Below are positions 61,018-64,000 of a DNA stretch of 64,000 nucleotides, piece by piece. The position numbers and the translations under genes were made by a program. The stretch covers positions 1-64,000 of the forward strand of contig CAJTZD010000005.1 of the NCBI GenBank assembly GCA_910584235.1, read 5' to 3'. The stretch's first letter is position 1, and each line of letters starts with the position of its first letter. The notes under the pieces are model-generated. The model saw only the letters and a program-made list of their open reading frames with translations. It searched no databases and was not told where the DNA came from. Source of the stretch: an uncultured Acetatifactor sp. Its GTDB lineage: Bacteria; Bacillota; Clostridia; Lachnospirales; Lachnospiraceae.

Positions 61018-61533
61018 TCAGACCAGCTTCGTGCCGTTGACAGCCGCCATGACGCAGCCGCCTACCTCTTCCCTGCTCATGTCCAGCGCCACAGCCAGTT
61101 CCCCGTAAAGGTTCTCCTCGGCCAAATGCCAGTATTTGGCATCCACCGCGGTGACTTTCCTCCCCGCCTGAATCCGCTTCTGCCTGCGCAGATTTATGGT
61201 CTTTAAGAGCTTTACCAGCTCCTGGCAGTCATTGGACTTCATGCAATTCTTGTACGTCTGCTCCGTCATCTTGTCGTTTGGAATGGAGAGCAGGGGAATC
61301 TCCGGAATGGTTCCGATGAGGCGTTCAGCCTCCGTCCGTTCCAGCACCTTTCGCATCATAGGCTCTTTTTGGGACTCCACCGGCACATAGACAGTGCTTC
61401 CGGCCGAATATAAAGGTTTCAGGATATAGTACTGTTTCTCCTTATCCACTCCCGAAATATTCAGGGCCGTGATGTTCTCCACTTCACAGACGCCCTTATT
61501 GCTGCATATTACATAATCTCCTACTTGAAACAC
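61018..61533 (-). CDS. CarD-like/TRCF-RID transcriptional regulator
   Basis: A 171-residue protein with an N-terminal CarD/TRCF RNA-polymerase-interacting domain (FQVGDYVICSNKGVCEVENI, YYILKPLYSAGSTVYVPVES) and a helical C-terminal domain. It is expected to bind the beta subunit of RNA polymerase and stabilise promoter complexes. GTG at 61531-61533, six bases after GTGAGG, is the better start; a TTG seven codons upstream has no ribosome site. Confidence 0.88.
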   Translation of the reverse strand: MFQVGDYVICSNKGVCEVENITALNISGVDKEKQYYILKPLYSAGSTVYVPVESQKEPMMRKVLERTEAERLIGTIPEIPLLSIPNDKMTEQTYKNCMKSNDCQELVKLLKTINLRRQKRIQAGRKVTAVDAKYWHLAEENLYGELAVALDMSREEVGGCVMAAVNGTKLV

Positions 61534-61595
61534 CTGAAACCTCACTTTCTGCAAATCTGCTGACTACTATTCCTCCCACTATATGTTATAACCAT

Positions 61596-61625
61596 ATTAT
61601 AACAGATTAAACATGGGAATGTCAG
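61596..61625 (-). promoter_or_regulatory. Predicted promoter of the CarD-like gene
   Basis: CTGACA (61620-61625), an 18 bp spacer and TATAAT (61596-61601). Confidence 0.65.
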
Positions 61626-61710
61626 CATTTTTTAATGTTTCAGGCGATTTTTGTGAAATATGCGCATGAAAGAATTGTAGCATTTTGTACAAAAATTTAT
61701 ACATATTTCA

Positions 61711-62397
61711 TTAATCGATCACTTTGACACTCTCAATGACAGGCTGATACTCCTTTGCCACTAGGCCATTACTGTTAACATAGGCTTCGGCAGGGATGGC
61801 ATCGCAGATGGCATCCACCACCTCTATCCCCTCCGTCACATACCCGAAACAGGCATACTTCCCATCCAGGGAAATGCTGTCCTCGTGTACGATGAAGAAC
61901 TGGGAGCTGGCGCTGTCCGGATCATTTGCCCGTGCCATAGAGATAGCTCCTCTTGTGTGGGACAGATTGTTCTCAATTCCATTTTCGGAAAACTCGCCCT
62001 TGATGTTCTCACCGGAACCGCCTCCTCCACTGCCCAAAGGATCCCCACCCTGTATCATAAATCCCGACATTATGCGGTGAAAAGTCAACCCGTCATAGAA
62101 GCCGTCCCCTGCCAGCTTCAGGAAATTCTCCACCGTGATGGGCGCCGCGTCCCCATCCAGTTCCACGGAAATGGTACCCAAGTCTTTCACCGTGATCTCC
62201 ACATGATGCTTCCCGGTCACGTCCTGATCCTGTCCATCCCCTTCGGCAGCGCTCTCTTTCTCCTCTCCGCTGTCCTGGACAGAACTCGTCCCCTGGCTTT
62301 CGTCCCCGGAGGTTTTGGCGTTCTCCTTGTCTCCACAGGCTGCCAGCGATACTGCCATTACTGCTACCAGTAAAATGCCCAACAATCTCTTTTTCAT
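61711..62397 (-). CDS. Cyclophilin-type peptidyl-prolyl isomerase lipoprotein
   Basis: A 228-residue extracellular foldase. It has a lipoprotein signal (MKKRLLGILLVAVMAVSLAAC), an approximately 45-residue Ser/Glu/Asp-rich linker, then a cyclophilin domain (FLKLAGDGFYDGLTFHRIMS, FMIQGGDPLGSGGGGSGENI, ARANDPDSASSQFFI). It assists folding of exported proteins at the membrane surface. A single gene. Confidence 0.93.
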   Translation of the reverse strand: MKKRLLGILLVAVMAVSLAACGDKENAKTSGDESQGTSSVQDSGEEKESAAEGDGQDQDVTGKHHVEITVKDLGTISVELDGDAAPITVENFLKLAGDGFYDGLTFHRIMSGFMIQGGDPLGSGGGGSGENIKGEFSENGIENNLSHTRGAISMARANDPDSASSQFFIVHEDSISLDGKYACFGYVTEGIEVVDAICDAIPAEAYVNSNGLVAKEYQPVIESVKVID

Positions 62398-62525
62398 CTT
62401 CTCTCCCTTTCTCTCCTGTCGTTGCGCAACAATAGTGCCATCACAGCTGCAGTTGCAACTATGATGACACTATGAAGCTTTTTTATGCAAAATAACCAAT
62501 GGTTATCCGCTTTTTTCCAAAAATC

Positions 62526-63236
62526 CTATATCGTAAAGTCAAAACGCTGACCCGTGGTGTTCTGGCGTTCTTCCTTTACCGTATTCCAGTCCACCTGGCT
62601 GATCTTCTCCGCCAGCTCTTCTATAGTAGAGGCGTAGACTGTAGTACGCTTGCCGGTACTCTTTCCATGGGCCAGATACTCGGCTGCCTCGGACCTCCCG
62701 GCCTCCTTTGCGGCATCTCTCTTGTCTTCCCGCTGCTTTTCGATGCGCTCCCGCTGCTTCTCGCTGTTCTTCTCCAGTTCCGCGAAGAAAGACACCTCTC
62801 CGTCATCACCGAAAGAGATGCCGATGCGGGTGACGTCCTCCGCCTTGTCCCCCAGCTGATTCTTCATCTCGTCCAACTTGGACACGGCGTTGTCCAGAAC
62901 TTTCAGATTCTTGTTCTTCACGTCCTCGTCCGCCGCCATCTTCTCCAGTTCCTCTGGGGTGAACAGGGCGCTGTACTCGCCTGTGCCCTTGGACAGCAAT
63001 GACGCTGCCTCCTCATCGGTCTCAAAATCCGCAACCATGAAATCCATATTCTTGTAGGTTTTCTTCAGCTCTTTCAGCAGGTTCTGCGCGGCCTTGCTCA
63101 ATACGGGAGCCTTTTTGCTCTCGTTTGCGGAATTAGCGTTTTTGGCGTTCTCCGTTTTTGTCCTGTCTGCGTCCTTTGCATTCTGCGCATTTTTACTATA
63201 GATGCTGCTCTGATAATAGCTTCCTATTTTTTCCAT
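62526..63236 (-). CDS. Hypothetical coiled-coil protein
   Basis: A 236-residue, highly charged protein with no signal peptide. The N-terminus is Asn/Ala/Lys-rich (NAQNAKDADRTKTENAKNAN). The middle is structured (LLKELKKTYKNMDFMVADFE). Residues about 150-195 form a Lys/Glu/Arg coiled coil (LEKNSEKQRERIEKQREDKR). It resembles the DUF6033-type proteins of Lachnospiraceae (recognition uncertain), whose function is unknown. A ribosome site (GGAGGG) precedes the ATG. Confidence 0.65.
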   Translation of the reverse strand: MEKIGSYYQSSIYSKNAQNAKDADRTKTENAKNANSANESKKAPVLSKAAQNLLKELKKTYKNMDFMVADFETDEEAASLLSKGTGEYSALFTPEELEKMAADEDVKNKNLKVLDNAVSKLDEMKNQLGDKAEDVTRIGISFGDDGEVSFFAELEKNSEKQRERIEKQREDKRDAAKEAGRSEAAEYLAHGKSTGKRTTVYASTIEELAEKISQVDWNTVKEERQNTTGQRFDFTI

Positions 63237-63396
63237 TTTCTGCCCTCCATAGCTTTTTTAGCATCTTCCTTTGATGCCCTCATTCAACTTTTCTGTCGGC
63301 TGTACCGTCTTACTGTCAGGATACAGCGCTCCTGTCTTTTATTTCGGCAAAAACAAGAGAAACTTTAGGGAAAATTTGCCTCAAATCAAATAGACT

Positions 63397-63567
63397 TTGC
63401 ATCCGGGATATGGTATACTTTTAGCACTTACACCAGATAACGGATACCGGCGCGCCGCCAATATCGAGTTGACTCTCGAAAACGAAAAGGAACAGCTCCT
63501 GATTCGCATCAACATACCAAAGGGCGAACTGAGGACAGTCAAGGAGCGCCTGGCGCAGATTGCATGA
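63397..63567 (+). pseudogene. Possible 3' remnant of an unidentified gene
   Basis: A 56-codon open frame (ALTPDNGYRRAANIELTLEN, RINIPKGELRTVKERLAQIA) ends in TGA but has only a TTG start without a ribosome site, right after an in-frame TAG. It reads like the end of a folded protein. No family could be recognised. It is the only protein-like content of the 387 bp between the coiled-coil gene and the aldo/keto reductase. Confidence 0.35.
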
Positions 63568-63623
63568 TACCGTATATACACAGAACAAAGGACGATGATA
63601 AGAATCGCAAGGAGGAACCGCAC

Positions 63624-64000
63624 ATGAATTATCGGAAATTAGGCAAGACAGGGCTCATGGTCAGCGAGATTGGCCTGGGCGGAGAATGGCTGGAGCGCCA
63701 TAACGCGGAGGAAGTAAAGCAGGTCATTAACCGCTGTGAAGAGGCGGGCATCAACATTCTGGACTGCTGGATGTCCGAGCCCAACGTGCGCACCAACATC
63801 GGAGACGCCCTGGCCGGGAGACGGGAGAAATGGTATATCCAGGGCCACATTGGCTCCACCTGGCAGAACGGCCAGTACGTCCGCACCAGAGAACTGCCCA
63901 AAGTCAAAGCCGCTTTTCAGGATCTCCTGGACAGGATGCAGACGGACTACATAGATTTAGGCATGATCCACTTTGTGGACGAGCCCGGGGAATTGAGCAA
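63624..64000 (+). CDS. Aldo/keto reductase (5' part, runs off the window)
   Basis: The first 125 residues are visible. RKLGKTGLMVSEIGLGGEWL is the classic AKR opening. Family members place the catalytic Asp in the ILDC region (INILDCW here), and DLLDRMQTDYIDLGMIHFVD matches the later strand. AAGGAGG stands before the ATG. NAD(P)H-dependent reduction of a sugar or ketone is expected; the substrate is unknown. The C-terminal part is beyond the window. Confidence 0.88.
   Translation, partial: MNYRKLGKTGLMVSEIGLGGEWLERHNAEEVKQVINRCEEAGINILDCWMSEPNVRTNIGDALAGRREKWYIQGHIGSTWQNGQYVRTRELPKVKAAFQDLLDRMQTDYIDLGMIHFVDEPGELS

Noticed and set aside
1..64000. CRISPR array, rRNA operon or prophage
   Set aside because: No regularly spaced repeats, no rRNA-like sequence and no phage structural genes were found.

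Overview
This 64 kb window comes from a Gram-positive anaerobe of the Clostridia, most likely a Lachnospiraceae gut commensal (inference). The signs are LplB/LplC/YesN/YesM-type carbohydrate loci with lipoprotein solute-binding proteins, a T-box ahead of thrS, an infC-rpmI-rplT operon that starts at AUU, a CarD-like regulator, a DUF1540 protein, and strong AGGAGG ribosome binding sites. Most of the window is moderately GC-rich. The first 2.4 kb and the 3' part of the regulator at 2.6-4.5 kb are clearly richer in AT.

Layout. (1) 0.1-5.5 kb: an accessory peptide locus. A radical SAM/SPASM maturase, an unlisted 39-residue precursor-like peptide with a Gly-Gly leader and an HExxH protein form one minus-strand operon. 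A duplicated HTH-TPR regulator is divergent from it. A small exported peptide converges on, and overlaps, the 3' end of the regulator. The regulator promoter region and a site near 4.87 kb share a motif with 18 of 21 bases identical. This is the best candidate for an undescribed system: a modified peptide under RRNPP-like peptide control. (2) 5.4-15.4 kb: an ATPase remnant, an intact AAA ATPase, then ugd, hisS, aspS and a phosphopantetheinyl transferase, a serine recombinase, an SPL-like radical SAM protein and a zinc-ribbon membrane protein. (3) 15.6-31.9 kb: a rhamnoside/pectin-type utilisation locus with a YesN/YesM pair, two GH78 rhamnosidases, a clan GH-A-like hydrolase, an RpiB/LacAB isomerase, an SGNH esterase and a CUT1 importer without an ATPase. 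(4) 32-41.4 kb: an Rpn-like nuclease, a SNF2/SWIM pair, a DacF-type carboxypeptidase, an M28 peptidase and a dead AraC gene. (5) 41.5-49.5 kb: a second CUT1 importer with a membrane-bound AraC regulator. Matching direct repeats lie upstream of both transcription units. An NhaC antiporter follows. (6) 49.8-54.7 kb: an XRE regulator, a diguanylate cyclase, tRNA-Gly, small enzymes and infC-rpmI-rplT. (7) 54.8-57.3 kb: a third sugar locus collapsed by deletion, with truncated permease, AraC and glycosidase genes around an intact GH43. (8) 57.4-64 kb: DUF1540, T-box-controlled thrS, CarD-like, cyclophilin lipoprotein, a coiled-coil protein and the start of an aldo/keto reductase.

Long palindromic elements recur directly at the 3' ends of minus-strand transporter or hydrolase genes (24.0, 28.5 and 43.4 kb). 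Their stems covary, which suggests that RNA structure is maintained. No CRISPR array, rRNA, prophage or intact transposon was seen.
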